NCBI RefSeq assembly: GCF_005080685.1
Contig: NZ_CP039371.1
Span: 6,138,001-6,202,000, forward strand
DNA length: 64,000 bases
Reading direction: 5' to 3'
Source: Pseudomonas putida
Lineage (GTDB): Bacteria > Pseudomonadota > Gammaproteobacteria > Pseudomonadales > Pseudomonadaceae
Shown one piece after another: positions 20,747 to 31,288 of this stretch. Each line of letters begins with the position of its first letter. Positions within the stretch are counted from its first letter, which is position 1. The notes under the pieces were generated by a model. The model searched no databases, was not told the origin of the DNA, and saw only the letters and a program-made list of their open reading frames with translations. The position numbers and the translations under genes are program-made.

Positions 20747-23200
20747 TTGATACGCCTGCTGAAGTTCTTCTGGTGGTCTCTCGTCGCAGTCATCTGCGCG
20801 CTCGTACTCGGTGTGAGCGGTGCGTTTCTGTATCTTAGTCCCAGCCTGCCCTCGGTCGACGCTCTCAGAAGCATCCAGTTGCAGATCCCCTTGAGGGTCT
20901 ATAGCAACGACGGCAAGCTGATTGCCGAGTTTGGCGAAATGCGCCGCTCGCCGATCCGCTTTGCGGAAATCCCCCCACAATTCATCCAGGCACTTCTGTC
21001 AGCCGAAGACGACAATTTCCTCAACCACTACGGCGTCGACCCTGGCAGCCTGATGCGCGCCGCGACCCAGTTGTTGAAATCTGGCCATATCCAGACCGGC
21101 GGCAGCACCATCACCATGCAGGTGGCGAAGAACTTCTTCCTCACCAACGAGCGCAGTTTCTCGCGCAAGACCACCGAGATCCTCCTGGCACTGCAGATCG
21201 AACGCGAGCTGACCAAGGACGAGATCCTCGAGCTGTACGTCAACAAGATCTACCTGGGTAACCGCGCCTACGGCATCGATGCCGCGGCGCAGGTGTACTA
21301 CGGCAAGTCGATCCGCGATGTCAGCCTGGCGCAGATGGCGATGATCGCAGGCCTGCCCAAGGCGCCTTCGCGCTTCAACCCGCTGGCCAACCCCGTACGC
21401 GCCAAAGAGCGTCGCGACTGGATTCTCGGTCGCATGTACAAGCTCGGCAAAATCGACCAGGCCAGCTACGAAACCGCCCTGGCCGAACCGCTCAACGCCA
21501 GCTACCACGTGCCGACGCCGGAAGTGAACGCGCCGTACATCGCCGAGATGGCCCGCGCCGAAATGGTCGGCCGCTATGGCAGCGATGCCTACACCGAAGG
21601 CTTCCGGGTCACTACCACGGTGCCCAGCGACATGCAGGAAATGGCCAACGCCGCTGTGCTCAACGGCCTCTCCGACTACGACGAGCGCCACGGCTACCGC
21701 GGCCCTGAGTCGCGCTTCCCGGGCAAGACCCACGCTGCCTGGCTGCAGGAACTGAACAAGCAACGTCCACTGGGCGGGCTGGAGCCGGCCATCGTCACCC
21801 AGGTCGACAAGACCGGCCTGAAGGTCATGACCCGTGGCGGCGAGGAAGAGAACGTCGCCTGGGACACCATGAAGTGGGCTCGCCCCTACCTCAACACCAA
21901 CGCCCAGGGCCGTGCGCCGCAATCGCCGGCGGACGTGGCCCAGGTCGGCGACCTGGTACGCCTGCAGCGCCTGGAAGACGGCTCGCTCAAGTTCAGCCAG
22001 GTGCCGGCGGCGCAAAGCGCGCTGGTAACCCTCGACCCGTACAGCGGCGCCATCCGTGCCCTGGTCGGCGGCTTCTCGTTCGAGCAAAGCAACTATAACC
22101 GTGCCATGCAGGCCAAGCGCCAGCCAGGCTCGAGCTTCAAGCCCTTCGTCTATAGCGCCGCGCTGGACAACGGCTACACCGCCGCCAGCCTGGTCAACGA
22201 TGCGCCGATCGTGTTCGTCGACGAGTACCTGGACAAGGTCTGGCGACCGAAGAACGATACCAACACCTTCCTCGGCCCGATCCGCATGCGCGAGGCGCTG
22301 TACAAGTCGCGCAACCTGGTGTCGATCCGCCTGCTGCAAGCCATGGGCGTGGACCGCACCATCGACTACATCGCCAAGTTCGGCTTCAACAAGCAGGACC
22401 TGCCCCGCAACCTGTCCCTGGCGCTGGGCACCGCGACGCTGACGCCGATGGAGATCGCCACCGGTTGGAGCACCTTCGCCAACGGCGGCTACAAGATCAA
22501 CCCGTACCTGATCGAGCGTATCGAAAGCCGCAGCGGCGAGACCCTGTTCACCGCCAACCCCGCCCGCGTGCCACAGGGCGCCGAGGACAACGCCGGGGTA
22601 GCCGCGCCGGAGCAGCCGATCAGCACCACCGCCCTGCCAGGCGAGGCGCCTTCGGCCCTCGGCCAAGTGGCGCCACCGCCACAGACGCCGGCGGTGGCCG
22701 AACAGATCGTCGATGGCCGCACGACCTATATCCTCACCAGCATGCTGCAGGATGTGATCAAGCGTGGCACCGGGCGCCGCGCCCTGGCCTTGGGCCGCGA
22801 CGACCTGGCGGGCAAGACCGGTACCACCAACGAATCCAAGGACGCCTGGTTCTCCGGCTACAACGCCGACTACGTGACCTCGGTGTGGGTCGGCTTCGAC
22901 CAGCCAGAAAGCCTGGGTCGCCGCGAGTACGGTGGCACGGTGGCCCTGCCGATCTGGATGAACTTCATGGGCGCCGCACTGAAGGGCAAGCCGAGCCATC
23001 CGCCGGCCGAGCCGGAAGGCATCCTCAGCCTGCGGGTCGACCCGATCAGCGGCCGAGCAGCCTCGCCAAGCACCCCGAACGCCTACTTCGAGCTGTTCAA
23101 GGCCGAGGACTCGCCACCGTCGGTGGACGAACTGGGCAACGGCGCAGCACCAGGCAGCCCGCTGCCGGCCGACGAAGCGGCACCGATGGACCTGTTCTGA
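20747..23200 (+). CDS. ponA: Penicillin-binding protein 1A
   Basis: 817 aa from the TTG at 20747 (MIRLLKFFWWSLVAVICALVL after initiation), which matches Pseudomonas PBP1A N-termini. A GTG at 20666 would place the -10 box inside the gene, and a GTG at 20711 is also possible. After one membrane helix come the GT51 glycosyltransferase (catalytic Glu in SAEDDNFLNHYG and KIYLGNRAYGIDAAAQ), an OB-like insert, and the transpeptidase with PGSSFKPFVYSA (SxxK), YKSRNLVS (SxN) and GKTGTTNESKDAWF (KTG). It polymerises and cross-links peptidoglycan in the periplasm. Confidence 0.96.
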   Translation: MIRLLKFFWWSLVAVICALVLGVSGAFLYLSPSLPSVDALRSIQLQIPLRVYSNDGKLIAEFGEMRRSPIRFAEIPPQFIQALLSAEDDNFLNHYGVDPGSLMRAATQLLKSGHIQTGGSTITMQVAKNFFLTNERSFSRKTTEILLALQIERELTKDEILELYVNKIYLGNRAYGIDAAAQVYYGKSIRDVSLAQMAMIAGLPKAPSRFNPLANPVRAKERRDWILGRMYKLGKIDQASYETALAEPLNASYHVPTPEVNAPYIAEMARAEMVGRYGSDAYTEGFRVTTTVPSDMQEMANAAVLNGLSDYDERHGYRGPESRFPGKTHAAWLQELNKQRPLGGLEPAIVTQVDKTGLKVMTRGGEEENVAWDTMKWARPYLNTNAQGRAPQSPADVAQVGDLVRLQRLEDGSLKFSQVPAAQSALVTLDPYSGAIRALVGGFSFEQSNYNRAMQAKRQPGSSFKPFVYSAALDNGYTAASLVNDAPIVFVDEYLDKVWRPKNDTNTFLGPIRMREALYKSRNLVSIRLLQAMGVDRTIDYIAKFGFNKQDLPRNLSLALGTATLTPMEIATGWSTFANGGYKINPYLIERIESRSGETLFTANPARVPQGAEDNAGVAAPEQPISTTALPGEAPSALGQVAPPPQTPAVAEQIVDGRTTYILTSMLQDVIKRGTGRRALALGRDDLAGKTGTTNESKDAWFSGYNADYVTSVWVGFDQPESLGRREYGGTVALPIWMNFMGAALKGKPSHPPAEPEGILSLRVDPISGRAASPSTPNAYFELFKAEDSPPSVDELGNGAAPGSPLPADEAAPMDLF

Positions 23201-23210
23201 TTCGCAAGAT

Positions 23211-23253
23211 CCTGTAGGCCCCATCGCCAGAGCCGGCGTGCCGGCGATAGGGC
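23211..23253. repeat. REP-like sequence after ponA
   Basis: ATCGCC and GGCGAT (23223-23228 / 23243-23248) flank a GCCGGC core. It is a single diverged copy of the 1099-type REP. Confidence 0.6.
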
Positions 23254-23285
23254 TGTCAGGCCCGCCCATCGATCCACAGACAAAC

Positions 23286-23318
23286 AAAAAGCCCCGACTC
23301 CTGCGAGCCGGGGCTTTT
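23286..23318. terminator. Bidirectional terminator, ponA / maeB
   Basis: AGCCCCG (23290-23296) pairs with CGGGGCT (23309-23315), with A-run before and T-run after, serving both convergent genes. Confidence 0.88.
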
Positions 23319-23338
23319 CTGTGTTTCTACGACGGGTA

Positions 23339-24607
23339 TCAGCCGTTGAACACTTCATCCACGCTGTTCAGCGGGTAGTGCTTCGGATACGGCAGGGTCG
23401 CCACGCCGGACTCGATGGCCGCCTTGGCCACGGCGTCGGAAACCACGGTGATCAGGCGTGGGTCCAGCGGCTTCGGAATGATGTACTCACGGCCGAACTC
23501 CAGCGCCTGGACGTTGTAGGCGTCGCAGACTTCCTTCGGCACCGGCAGCTTGGCCAGGTCCTTCAGGGCGATGGCAGCGGCGATCTTCATCTCTTCGTTG
23601 ATGCGCTTGGCGCGAACGTCCAGAGCACCACGGAAGATGAACGGGAAGCCCAGTACGTTGTTGACCTGGTTCGGGTAGTCGGAACGACCGGTGGCCATGA
23701 TCACGTCGCTGCGGGTTTCGTGGGCCAGCTCCGGCTTGATTTCCGGGTCCGGGTTCGAGCAGGCGAACACGATCGGGTTGGCGGCCATCGACTTCAGACC
23801 TTCCGGGCTCAGCAGGTTCGGGCCGGACAGACCAACGAACACGTCGGCACCGTCCAGGGCGTCGGCCAGGGTGCGCTTGTCAGTGGCGTGAGCGAACTGG
23901 GCCTTGTACTGGTTCAGGTCGTCACGGCCAGCGTGGATCACGCCGCTGCGGTCGATCATGAAGATGTTTTCGACCTTGGCGCCCATGCTGACCAGCAGCT
24001 TCATGCAGGAAATGGCGGCAGCGCCGGCACCCAGGCAGACGATCTTGGCTTCTTCGAGCTTCTTGCCGGCGATTTCCAGGGCGTTGATCATGCCGGCCGC
24101 AGTGACGATCGCGGTGCCGTGCTGGTCATCGTGGAACACCGGGATATCGCACTGTTCGATCAGGGTGCGTTCGATCTCGAAGCACTCAGGTGCCTTGATG
24201 TCTTCGAGGTTGATGCCACCGAAGGTGATGGAGATGCGACGCACGGTGTCGATGAAGGCCTGCGGGCTTTCCGACTCGACTTCGATATCGAACACGTCGA
24301 TACCGGCGAAACGCTTGAACAGAACGCCCTTGCCTTCCATGACCGGTTTGGAGGCCAGTGGGCCGAGGTCGCCCAGGCCGAGGATGGCGGTACCATCGGA
24401 AATCACCGCAACCAGGTTGCCTTTGCCGGTGTACTTATAGGCCAGCTCTGCATCGCGGCCAATCTCACGTACCGGTTCGGCGACGCCTGGGCTGTAGGCC
24501 AGGGCGAGGTCGCGGGCAGTGGCGGTTGGCTTGGAGAGCTCGACGCTCAGTTTCCCCGGACGAGGTTGAGCGTGATATTCGAGAGCGGCGGTTTTCAGGT
24601 CTGACAT
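23339..24607 (-). CDS. maeB: NADP-type malic enzyme without phosphotransacetylase domain
   Basis: 422 aa from the ATG at 24607 (MSDLKTAALEYHA). It oxidatively decarboxylates malate to pyruvate, supplying NADPH. The malic signature is FHDDQHGTAIVTAAG; the catalytic region contains LALAYSPGVAEPVREI and the dinucleotide motif IVCLGAGAAAISCM. E. coli MaeB (~760 aa) has an extra C-terminal PTA-like domain, missing here. Cofactor choice is inferred from the family. Confidence 0.92.
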   Translation of the reverse strand: MSDLKTAALEYHAQPRPGKLSVELSKPTATARDLALAYSPGVAEPVREIGRDAELAYKYTGKGNLVAVISDGTAILGLGDLGPLASKPVMEGKGVLFKRFAGIDVFDIEVESESPQAFIDTVRRISITFGGINLEDIKAPECFEIERTLIEQCDIPVFHDDQHGTAIVTAAGMINALEIAGKKLEEAKIVCLGAGAAAISCMKLLVSMGAKVENIFMIDRSGVIHAGRDDLNQYKAQFAHATDKRTLADALDGADVFVGLSGPNLLSPEGLKSMAANPIVFACSNPDPEIKPELAHETRSDVIMATGRSDYPNQVNNVLGFPFIFRGALDVRAKRINEEMKIAAAIALKDLAKLPVPKEVCDAYNVQALEFGREYIIPKPLDPRLITVVSDAVAKAAIESGVATLPYPKHYPLNSVDEVFNG

Positions 24608-24785
24608 GGTGGGCATTCCGCTTGTTTACTGTTCTGACGGACCGCCGAGGATACGCAAAGAGCCGGGGAGCCACAAGACTGCTCAGTCACTTGTGTCAAG
24701 GCCTTGGGCCTAAGACTTTACGCTATAACCCACGGGGCATACATCCAACAGTGTGTACAATCCATCGCCACAATGTCTACATGTT

Positions 24786-25613
24786 TTAATCGGAAATGCG
24801 CTCCAACATGCTCGGGTCGGTCAGCGGCAGAACCCAACGTCGCTGACCCGGCTTGAGTCCGCCCTTGCGGGATCGATCCAGCACCCAGCCACGGGCTTCG
24901 ACCTGACGGCCCTTGAGGTCGTCGAAAAAGCGGGAGGGGAAGCGCCGCTGCAGACGAGCGGGCACCTGCAACACCACGGCATCGTCCAGTTCCAGCCAGA
25001 CCCCACCGCGATTGCGCTCAATGCCACGCACCGTGCCGCTAAGCACGGCGAAGCCGGACTGCCGCAAGGCATCGGCGCGTACCACCGGCGACTGCCGCCA
25101 AAGCCCTGCGCCGGCGGTGCGCGCAGCCTGCTCGGCCTGTTGCTGGCAGCCCACCAGGCCGACATTGGGCGCCACCGCGACCCGGTACCCAAGACCTTCG
25201 CTGAGCAATCGCGCCTCGAGGTTGTCGCCATTGCGCCCATATAAATGAGCCAGGGTACGCCCGTACTTGTCCTTGCCTTCTGCCCCCAGCACCAGGCCGA
25301 CCTGACCGTCGCTGGCCTTGACCAGCGCCTGCAGGCGGCGCCTGGCGGCCTCGGCATAGGGTTCGCTGGTGCGCCCCTTGCGCCCGATCTCCGGGGCGTT
25401 GATGCCGATCATGCGCACGCTGCGCCCGTCGCTCAGGCGCACGGTGTCACCATCGACCACCTGGCGTACCGCCACCGTCTGCGGATGGGTCGGCAGCGGG
25501 CAAAAGGCCGCGGCCGAAGTAGGAAAAAGCCAAATCGCACCCACAAAAAAAGCGCCCACAAGGGGCGCTTTTTTTTGCAGCAGCGCGAAACCCGAAGGAT
25601 TCGCCATGCGCAT
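24786..25613 (-). CDS. Secreted thermonuclease-family (SNase-like) protein
   Basis: 275 aa. A signal-like segment (residues ~13-36, KKAPLVGAFFVGAIWLF then PTSAAA) precedes an SNase OB domain with the catalytic elements VVDGDTVRL (Asp), VRMIGINAPEIG (Arg) and SEPYAEAARR (Glu), then KDKYGRTLAHLY. Family members are Ca-dependent nucleases; the ~90-residue C-terminal extension is not recognised. The start lies 2 nt after the rpmE stop, and the rpmE terminator falls inside the codons for the signal peptide. Confidence 0.85.
   Translation of the reverse strand: MRMANPSGFALLQKKAPLVGAFFVGAIWLFPTSAAAFCPLPTHPQTVAVRQVVDGDTVRLSDGRSVRMIGINAPEIGRKGRTSEPYAEAARRRLQALVKASDGQVGLVLGAEGKDKYGRTLAHLYGRNGDNLEARLLSEGLGYRVAVAPNVGLVGCQQQAEQAARTAGAGLWRQSPVVRADALRQSGFAVLSGTVRGIERNRGGVWLELDDAVVLQVPARLQRRFPSRFFDDLKGRQVEARGWVLDRSRKGGLKPGQRRWVLPLTDPSMLERISD
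25544..25576. terminator. rpmE terminator inside the nuclease ORF
   Basis: AGCGCCC (25551-25557) and GGGCGCT (25563-25569) form a stem flanked by A7 and T8, a strong symmetric terminator 40-70 nt past the rpmE stop. It lies within codons 13-23 of the downstream nuclease gene. Confidence 0.9.
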
Positions 25614-25615
25614 GA

Positions 25616-25831
25616 TTACTTCTTGGCACCGAACATGCCGAAGCGGTCGGCGAACTTCTGTACGCGACCACCGGTGTCCAGGACTTTCTGCTTACCGGTG
25701 TAGAACGGGTGGCACAGGTTGCAAACGTCGATCGACAGGGTGTCGCCCAGGGTCGAACGGGTTTCGAACTTGTTGCCGCAGCTGCAGGTGACTGCAACTA
25801 CTTCGTAGTTCGGATGAATATCTGCTTTCAT
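25616..25831 (-). CDS. rpmE: 50S ribosomal protein L31, zinc-binding type
   Basis: 71 aa. Cys16, Cys18, Cys37 and Cys40 (VTCSCGNKF and [11 protein letters not shown]) are the zinc ligands of the C+ form. It sits on the large subunit and bridges to the 30S. The ATG follows GAGGAAGTGACC. It is divergent from priA, the standard Pseudomonas arrangement. Confidence 0.97.
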   Translation of the reverse strand: MKADIHPNYEVVAVTCSCGNKFETRSTLGDTLSIDVCNLCHPFYTGKQKVLDTGGRVQKFADRFGMFGAKK

Positions 25832-25999
25832 GGTCACTTCCTCGAGCTGCGTGCCGCCACCCAACACCAATTGTTGAATACCGCACGTAATTAGGCGGCG
25901 AATAATACCAGAGCATGGCGTCAGCGCAAGTTGTCGCTTGCACCGGCGGTCGTCTGCTAGGCTCGCCACATCTTGAAATGCCCTGCCGAGACCTCCCGC

Positions 26000-28219
26000 G
26001 TGTCCGACGTCATCCTGCGCCTTGCCCTGCCCTCCCCCCTGCGTCGCCTGTTCGACTACAAGGCACCAGCGAGCATGGCGCGCCTGGCCCTGACGCCAGG
26101 TATGCGCATCCGCGTGCCGTTCGGGCGGCGCGAGATGATCGGCGTGCTGGTGGAAGTGTGCACGCAAAGCGAGGTACCCGCCGACAAGCTCAAGCCGGCC
26201 ACGGCCCTGCTCGACCCGGTTTCGCCGATCCCGGCTTCGTTGTTCAAGCTGTGCCTGTGGACCGCCCAGTATTACCAGCACAGCCTTGGCGACACGCTGA
26301 GCTGGGCGCTTCCCACCCTGCTGCGCCAGGGCGAGCCGGCCGAGATGCGCCAGGAACGCTTCTGGCACGTGGCGCCCGGCGCACGCCTGGAAGACCCGCG
26401 CATCGCCCGCGCCCCGCGCCAGCGCGACGCGCTCAAGACCCTGGCCCAGCACCCCCACGGCGTGGCACACAGCCTGCTGGGCAAGCTCAACCTGAACAAG
26501 GACAGCCTCGACCTGCTGCTGGCCAAGGACCTGGTTCAGGTCGAGGTACGCCGCCATTTGCCGGGCACACGCCACGAGCACTGGCTGGCGCAACCGGAAC
26601 TGCCGCTCAACGACGAACAGCGTGAGGCATTCGACTGCGTGCGTGAAGGCTTTGGCGGTTTCGCCGCGTTCCTGCTGGCCGGCGTCACCGGCAGCGGCAA
26701 GACCGAGGTCTACCTGCAACTGATCCGCGAAACCCTGGAAGCCGGCAAGCAGGCGCTGGTGCTGATCCCGGAGATCAACCTCGGCCCGCAGACCCTGGCG
26801 CGCTTCGAGCAACGCTTTAACGCCCGCATCGCCCTGCTGCACTCGGCAGTGGGCGATCGCGAGCGCCTCGATGCCTGGCTGGCGGCACGCGATGGCGAGG
26901 CAGACATCATCATCGGCACGCGTTCGGCGCTGTTCACGCCGATGAAGAACCCCGGCCTGATCATCATCGACGAGGAGCACGACGGCTCCTATAAACAGCA
27001 GGAAGGCCTGCGCTACCATGCCCGCGACCTGGCCCTGGTGCGCGCCCACCAGGAAAACATCCCGATCCTGCTAGGCTCGGCCACGCCGTCGCTGGAAACC
27101 CTGCACAACGCCCTGACCGGGCGCTACCGCCTGCTGCGCATGAACCAGCGCGCCGGCGGCGCACGCCCACCGCGCATGTTGCGCCTGGACGTCAAGAGCC
27201 TGCCCCTGGACAGCGGCATCAGCGGCCCGCTGCAACAGGCCATCCGCCAGACCCTCGAAGCCGGCCAGCAGGTGCTGGTGTTTCTCAATCGGCGTGGCTT
27301 CGCGCCCACCTTGTTGTGCCATGACTGCGGCTGGTTGTCCGAATGCCCGCGTTGCGACGCGCGCATGACCGTGCACCAGCGCTCGGGCGTGCTGCGCTGC
27401 CACCACTGCGGCTACGACGAACGCCTGCCGCATCACTGCCCCAAGTGCCAGCATGTCGACTTGCGTGCCGTGGGCGCAGGGACCGAGCGCGCCGAAGAGC
27501 GCCTCAAGGTGTTGTTCCCGGACTACCCGGTACTGCGCGTGGACCGCGACAGTACGTCGCGCAAGGACGCCATGCACAACCTGTTCAGCACCATCCAGCG
27601 GGGCCAGCCGAGCATCCTCGTCGGCACCCAGATGCTAGCCAAGGGGCACCACTTCCCCCGGGTCACCCTGGTGGCCATCCTCGACGCCGATGGCGGACTG
27701 TTTTCCGGCGACTTCCGCGCCAGTGAGCGCATGGCCCAGCTCATCGTCCAGGTGGCCGGGCGCGCCGGGCGTGCCGAGGAGCCGGGCAAGGTCATCATCC
27801 AGACCCACCTGGCCGACCACCCGCTGCTTGTGCAACTGACCGAACAAGGCTATTTCGCCTTCGCCGAGCAGGCCCTGCAAGAGCGCCGCAACGCTGGCCT
27901 GCCGCCCTTTTCGCACCTCGCCCTGCTGCGTGCCGAGGCGCACAAGCCGGGCCAGGCGGAGGGCTTTCTCGACGAGGCCTGCAGCGCCGCCGAACGGCTG
28001 GTGGCCGAGCAGCATCTTCCCGGCATCGAATTGCTCGGGCCGGTCCCTGCACCGATGGAGCGCCGCGCCGGGCGCTTCCGCGCACAATTATTGATACAGG
28101 CCAACACCCGGGCGCCCTTGCATCGACTGATCAGCGCCTGGTTGCTAGTGTTGGAGCAGATGCCGAGTGGCCGCCAGGTGCGTTGGTCGCTGGACGTGGA
28201 CCCCGTCGACCTTTACTGA
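26000..28219 (+). CDS. priA: Primosomal replication protein N' (PriA helicase)
   Basis: 739 aa from the GTG at 26000 ([20 protein letters not shown]); the frame to 25973 adds residues unlike the family. After the DNA 3'-end binding domain come the helicase motifs [12 protein letters not shown] (Walker A) and [13 protein letters not shown] (DEEH). A zinc-binding insert has eight cysteines in [18 protein letters not shown] and CPKC. PriA reloads DnaB at stalled forks. Confidence 0.97.
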   Translation: MSDVILRLALPSPLRRLFDYKAPASMARLALTPGMRIRVPFGRREMIGVLVEVCTQSEVPADKLKPATALLDPVSPIPASLFKLCLWTAQYYQHSLGDTLSWALPTLLRQGEPAEMRQERFWHVAPGARLEDPRIARAPRQRDALKTLAQHPHGVAHSLLGKLNLNKDSLDLLLAKDLVQVEVRRHLPGTRHEHWLAQPELPLNDEQREAFDCVREGFGGFAAFLLAGVTGSGKTEVYLQLIRETLEAGKQALVLIPEINLGPQTLARFEQRFNARIALLHSAVGDRERLDAWLAARDGEADIIIGTRSALFTPMKNPGLIIIDEEHDGSYKQQEGLRYHARDLALVRAHQENIPILLGSATPSLETLHNALTGRYRLLRMNQRAGGARPPRMLRLDVKSLPLDSGISGPLQQAIRQTLEAGQQVLVFLNRRGFAPTLLCHDCGWLSECPRCDARMTVHQRSGVLRCHHCGYDERLPHHCPKCQHVDLRAVGAGTERAEERLKVLFPDYPVLRVDRDSTSRKDAMHNLFSTIQRGQPSILVGTQMLAKGHHFPRVTLVAILDADGGLFSGDFRASERMAQLIVQVAGRAGRAEEPGKVIIQTHLADHPLLVQLTEQGYFAFAEQALQERRNAGLPPFSHLALLRAEAHKPGQAEGFLDEACSAAERLVAEQHLPGIELLGPVPAPMERRAGRFRAQLLIQANTRAPLHRLISAWLLVLEQMPSGRQVRWSLDVDPVDLY

Positions 28220-28337
28220 CCGTGCCCAGGGCACGTGCCGCAAAGGTTGGCAACCTGGCCCCGGCAACGGATAATACCCAGTTTTTCCACCTGCGCATCC
28301 AGGCGCTCACCGCGCTTGCGGTCGAAAAGAGAATCCC

Positions 28338-30074
28338 ATGAAAGACACCATTCGCCAGCTCATCCAGCAAGCCCTCACCCAACTCGCCACCGACGGTGTG
28401 CTGCCTGCAGGGCTGACGCCGGCGATCCAGGTCGAGAATGCCCGCGACAAGACCCACGGCGACTTCGCCAGCAACATCGCCATGATGCTGTCCAAGCAAG
28501 CCGGCATGAAGCCGCGCGACCTGGCGGAAAAGCTCATCGATGCCCTGCCGGCCAGCGACGACATCAGCAAGGTCGAGATCGCCGGCCCCGGCTTCCTGAA
28601 CTTCTTCCAGAACACCGGCGCCCTGGCCGGCCGCCTGGATGCCGCCCTCGCCGACGACCACCTCGGCGTGCGCAAGGCAGGCCCTGCCGAGAAGGTGGTG
28701 ATCGACATGTCGGCACCCAACCTGGCCAAGGAAATGCACGTCGGCCACCTGCGCTCGACCATCATCGGCGACAGCGTCGCCCGGGTCCTGGAATTCCTCG
28801 GCGATGATGTCATCCGCCAGAACCACGTGGGCGACTGGGGCACCCAGTTCGGCATGCTGCTGGCCTACCTGGAAGAAAACCCGATCACCAGCGACGAACT
28901 GTCGGACCTCGAGAACTTCTACCGCGCCGCGAAAAAGCGCTTCGACGAGTCCGAAGCGTTCGCCAACCGGGCCCGTGGCCTGGTGGTCAAGCTGCAGGCC
29001 GGCGATGCCGACTGCATGGCCCTGTGGACGCGCTTCAAGGACATTTCCCTGTCGCACTGCCAGAAGACCTACGAGCTGCTCAACGTCAAGCTGACCATGG
29101 CCGACGTGATGGGCGAAAGCGCCTACAACGACGACCTGGCCAACGTGGTCGCAGACCTCAAGGCCAAGGGCCTGCTTGTCGAAGACCAGGGCGCCCAGTG
29201 CGTGTTCCTCGACGAATTCAAGAACAGCGAAGGCGAGCCCCTGCCGGTGATCGTGCAGAAGGCCGATGGTGGCTACCTGTACGCCACCACCGACCTTGCG
29301 GCGGTGCGCTACCGCAGCAACGTGCTCAAGGCCGACCGCGCCCTGTATTTCGTCGACCAGCGCCAGGCGCTGCACTTCAACCAGGTGTTCGAAGTCGCTC
29401 GTCTGGCCGGGTTCGTCGGCCATCCGATGCAGATGGAGCACATGGGCTTCGGCACCATGAACGGGGCCGATGGCCGCCCGTTCAAGACCCGCGACGGCGG
29501 CACCGTGAAGCTGATCGACCTGCTCACCGAGGCCAAGGAGCGCGCCTACGCCCTGGTCAAGGAGAAGAACCCGAGCCTGGCCGAGGACGAGCTGCGCCAC
29601 ATCGGCGAAGTGGTGGGCATCGGCGCGGTGAAATACGCCGACCTGTCCAAGCACCGCACCAGCGACTACAGCTTCAACTTCGACCTGATGCTCAACTTCG
29701 AGGGCAACACCGCCCCCTACCTGCTGTACGCCTACACCCGCGTGGCCGGCGTGTTCCGCAAGCTGGGCAAGGGCTTCGACGAGGTGGATGGGCAGATCGT
29801 ACTGCAGGCCGAGAAGGAGCAGGACCTGGCCGCACGCCTGGCCCAGTTCGGTGAAATCCTCAACAACGTCGCCGAAAAGGGCACGCCACACGTGCTGTGC
29901 AGCTACCTGTACGACCTTGCCGGCCTGTTCTCGAGCTTCTACGAAAACTGCCCGATCCTCGCTGCCGACACCCCGGAGCAACAACAGAGCCGCCTGCGCC
30001 TGGCCGCCCTGACTGGCCGAACCCTCAAGCAGGGCCTCGAGCTGCTGGGCCTGGAAACCCTGGAGCGCATGTAA
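28338..30074 (+). CDS. argS: Arginyl-tRNA synthetase
   Basis: 578 aa, normal length. The class I HIGH-like motif is HVGH in [17 protein letters not shown]; the KMSK loop is replaced, as is common in ArgRS (region around [12 protein letters not shown]). The N-terminal Add1 domain and the C-terminal DALR anticodon-binding domain ([15 protein letters not shown] and onwards) are present. Preceded by GAAAAGAGAATCCC. It sits one base before a SPOR-domain gene. Confidence 0.97.
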   Translation: MKDTIRQLIQQALTQLATDGVLPAGLTPAIQVENARDKTHGDFASNIAMMLSKQAGMKPRDLAEKLIDALPASDDISKVEIAGPGFLNFFQNTGALAGRLDAALADDHLGVRKAGPAEKVVIDMSAPNLAKEMHVGHLRSTIIGDSVARVLEFLGDDVIRQNHVGDWGTQFGMLLAYLEENPITSDELSDLENFYRAAKKRFDESEAFANRARGLVVKLQAGDADCMALWTRFKDISLSHCQKTYELLNVKLTMADVMGESAYNDDLANVVADLKAKGLLVEDQGAQCVFLDEFKNSEGEPLPVIVQKADGGYLYATTDLAAVRYRSNVLKADRALYFVDQRQALHFNQVFEVARLAGFVGHPMQMEHMGFGTMNGADGRPFKTRDGGTVKLIDLLTEAKERAYALVKEKNPSLAEDELRHIGEVVGIGAVKYADLSKHRTSDYSFNFDLMLNFEGNTAPYLLYAYTRVAGVFRKLGKGFDEVDGQIVLQAEKEQDLAARLAQFGEILNNVAEKGTPHVLCSYLYDLAGLFSSFYENCPILAADTPEQQQSRLRLAALTGRTLKQGLELLGLETLERM

Positions 30075-30075
30075 G

Positions 30076-30777
30076 TTGGCTGCCAAGAAAAAACCCGCTC
30101 CCAAACGCGGCGCCAGCCGCCCGCAAGCCCCCGCCAAGCAGCCCATCCCGGGATGGGTGTGGCTGGCGGTCGGCCTCACCGTGGGCGCTTTCATCGTCTT
30201 CCTGATGAAGCTCGAACCCGGTGGCGGCGACATCAAGCGCGCCAAGCCCGAACAGCAGAAGCAGGAGAAGGTGGCCGAGGCCAGCAAGGGCACCACCGCC
30301 ACCACGCCGCAGCAGCCGGTGAAGCCGAAGTACGACTTCTACACCTTGCTGCCGGAATCGGAGGTGATCGTGCCGCCCGAAGCCGTGCCGGAAAAGACCC
30401 CGCCCGTGCCGGCCCAGCCGGTGACCCCGGTCACGCCTGCCGAAGCGGCCAAGATCGACACCGCGCGCGCCCAGGCCGCATTGTTGGGGCAGACCCCGCC
30501 TCCGGCACCGCCCGTGATCAAGCCGGCAGCGACCACGCAGTTCTTCCTGCAGGCTGGCTCGTTCCGCAAGCAGGCCGATGCCGACCGGGTCCGTGCGCAG
30601 ATCATTCTGCTCGGCCAGGCGGTGAAGGTGGAGTCGGGGACGGTCAAGGACGAGACCTGGTACCGCGTACTGGTCGGCCCGTTCAGCAACCGTGAGCAAC
30701 TGACTGGGGCGCAGAAGCAGTTGGCAGGGGCAGGTTTCAGCAACCTGCTTCTGCAACAGCGGCAGACTCGCCAGTAA
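30076..30777 (+). CDS. SPOR domain protein, FtsN-like
   Basis: 233 aa from the TTG at 30076, one base after the argS stop and so translationally coupled. A basic cytoplasmic tail (AAKKKPAPKRGAS), one membrane helix (~26-45, VWLAVGLTVGAFIVFLM), a Pro/Ala/Gln linker and a C-terminal SPOR domain (~153-228, TTQFFLQAGSFRKQADADR) give the FtsN layout. The position after argS is shared by other Pseudomonas. It may act as FtsN at the septum; this is inference. Confidence 0.87.
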   Translation: MAAKKKPAPKRGASRPQAPAKQPIPGWVWLAVGLTVGAFIVFLMKLEPGGGDIKRAKPEQQKQEKVAEASKGTTATTPQQPVKPKYDFYTLLPESEVIVPPEAVPEKTPPVPAQPVTPVTPAEAAKIDTARAQAALLGQTPPPAPPVIKPAATTQFFLQAGSFRKQADADRVRAQIILLGQAVKVESGTVKDETWYRVLVGPFSNREQLTGAQKQLAGAGFSNLLLQQRQTRQ

Positions 30778-30790
30778 CGCCAGCGGAATG

Positions 30791-30829
30791 AAAAAGGCCT
30801 TGTCGCACCCTGCGACAAGGCCTTTTTTT
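30791..30829. terminator. Strong bidirectional terminator
   Basis: AGGCCTTGTCGCA (30795-30807) and TGCGACAAGGCCT (30811-30823) form a 13-bp stem with a 3-nt loop, flanked by an A-run and TTTTTT. It separates the SPOR gene from the convergent TM2 gene. Confidence 0.92.
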
Positions 30830-30871
30830 GTGGCTCACGGATTGTCGGGGAGCGAGCGAAGCTCGTCACCC

Positions 30872-31288
30872 TCAACGCCGGGCGTTACCCTCGGAGACCT
30901 GGCTGTTCAACGTCCAGAAGTCGTACAGCACGCCCAACAGGAACAGCCCGCCGGTGAAGAAGTAGATGATCGCGCTGATCCATTTGCCCTGATACAACCG
31001 ATGGGCACCGAAGATGCCGAGGAAGGTCAGCAGAATCCAGGCGATGTTGTAGTCGATACGCCCGGACTGAAAGCGCAAATCGGCTTCGCGGTCCATCGAC
31101 GGGATCAGGAACAGGTCGATCAGCCAGCCGATACCGAACACCCCGAGGGTCAGGAACCAGATGGTCCCGGTGATCGGCTTGCCATAGTAGAAACGGTGCG
31201 AGCCGGTGAAGCCGAAGATCCACAACAGGTAGCCAATGACCTTGCTATGGGTGTCGTGATACGGCACGCCTTGTTGATAACTGTCCAT
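30872..31288 (-). CDS. Membrane protein with two tandem TM2 domains
   Basis: 138 aa. Two copies of the TM2 motif are visible, GFTGSHRFYYGK (residues ~26-37) and GIFGAHRLYQGK (~90-101), each followed by a hydrophobic helix (TGTIWFLTLGVFGIGWLIDL and WISAIIYFFTGGLFLLGVLY). TM2 domains are two-helix modules of unknown biochemical role found from bacteria to animals. A duplicated module in one chain is less usual than a single one. Confidence 0.85.
   Translation of the reverse strand: MDSYQQGVPYHDTHSKVIGYLLWIFGFTGSHRFYYGKPITGTIWFLTLGVFGIGWLIDLFLIPSMDREADLRFQSGRIDYNIAWILLTFLGIFGAHRLYQGKWISAIIYFFTGGLFLLGVLYDFWTLNSQVSEGNARR

Noticed and set aside
20999..23287. 762-codon open frame antisense to ponA
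   Set aside because: Antisense shadow of ponA with no motifs.
28131..30305. 724-codon open frame antisense to argS and priA
   Set aside because: Same effect of codon bias; no domain recognised and no ribosome-binding site.
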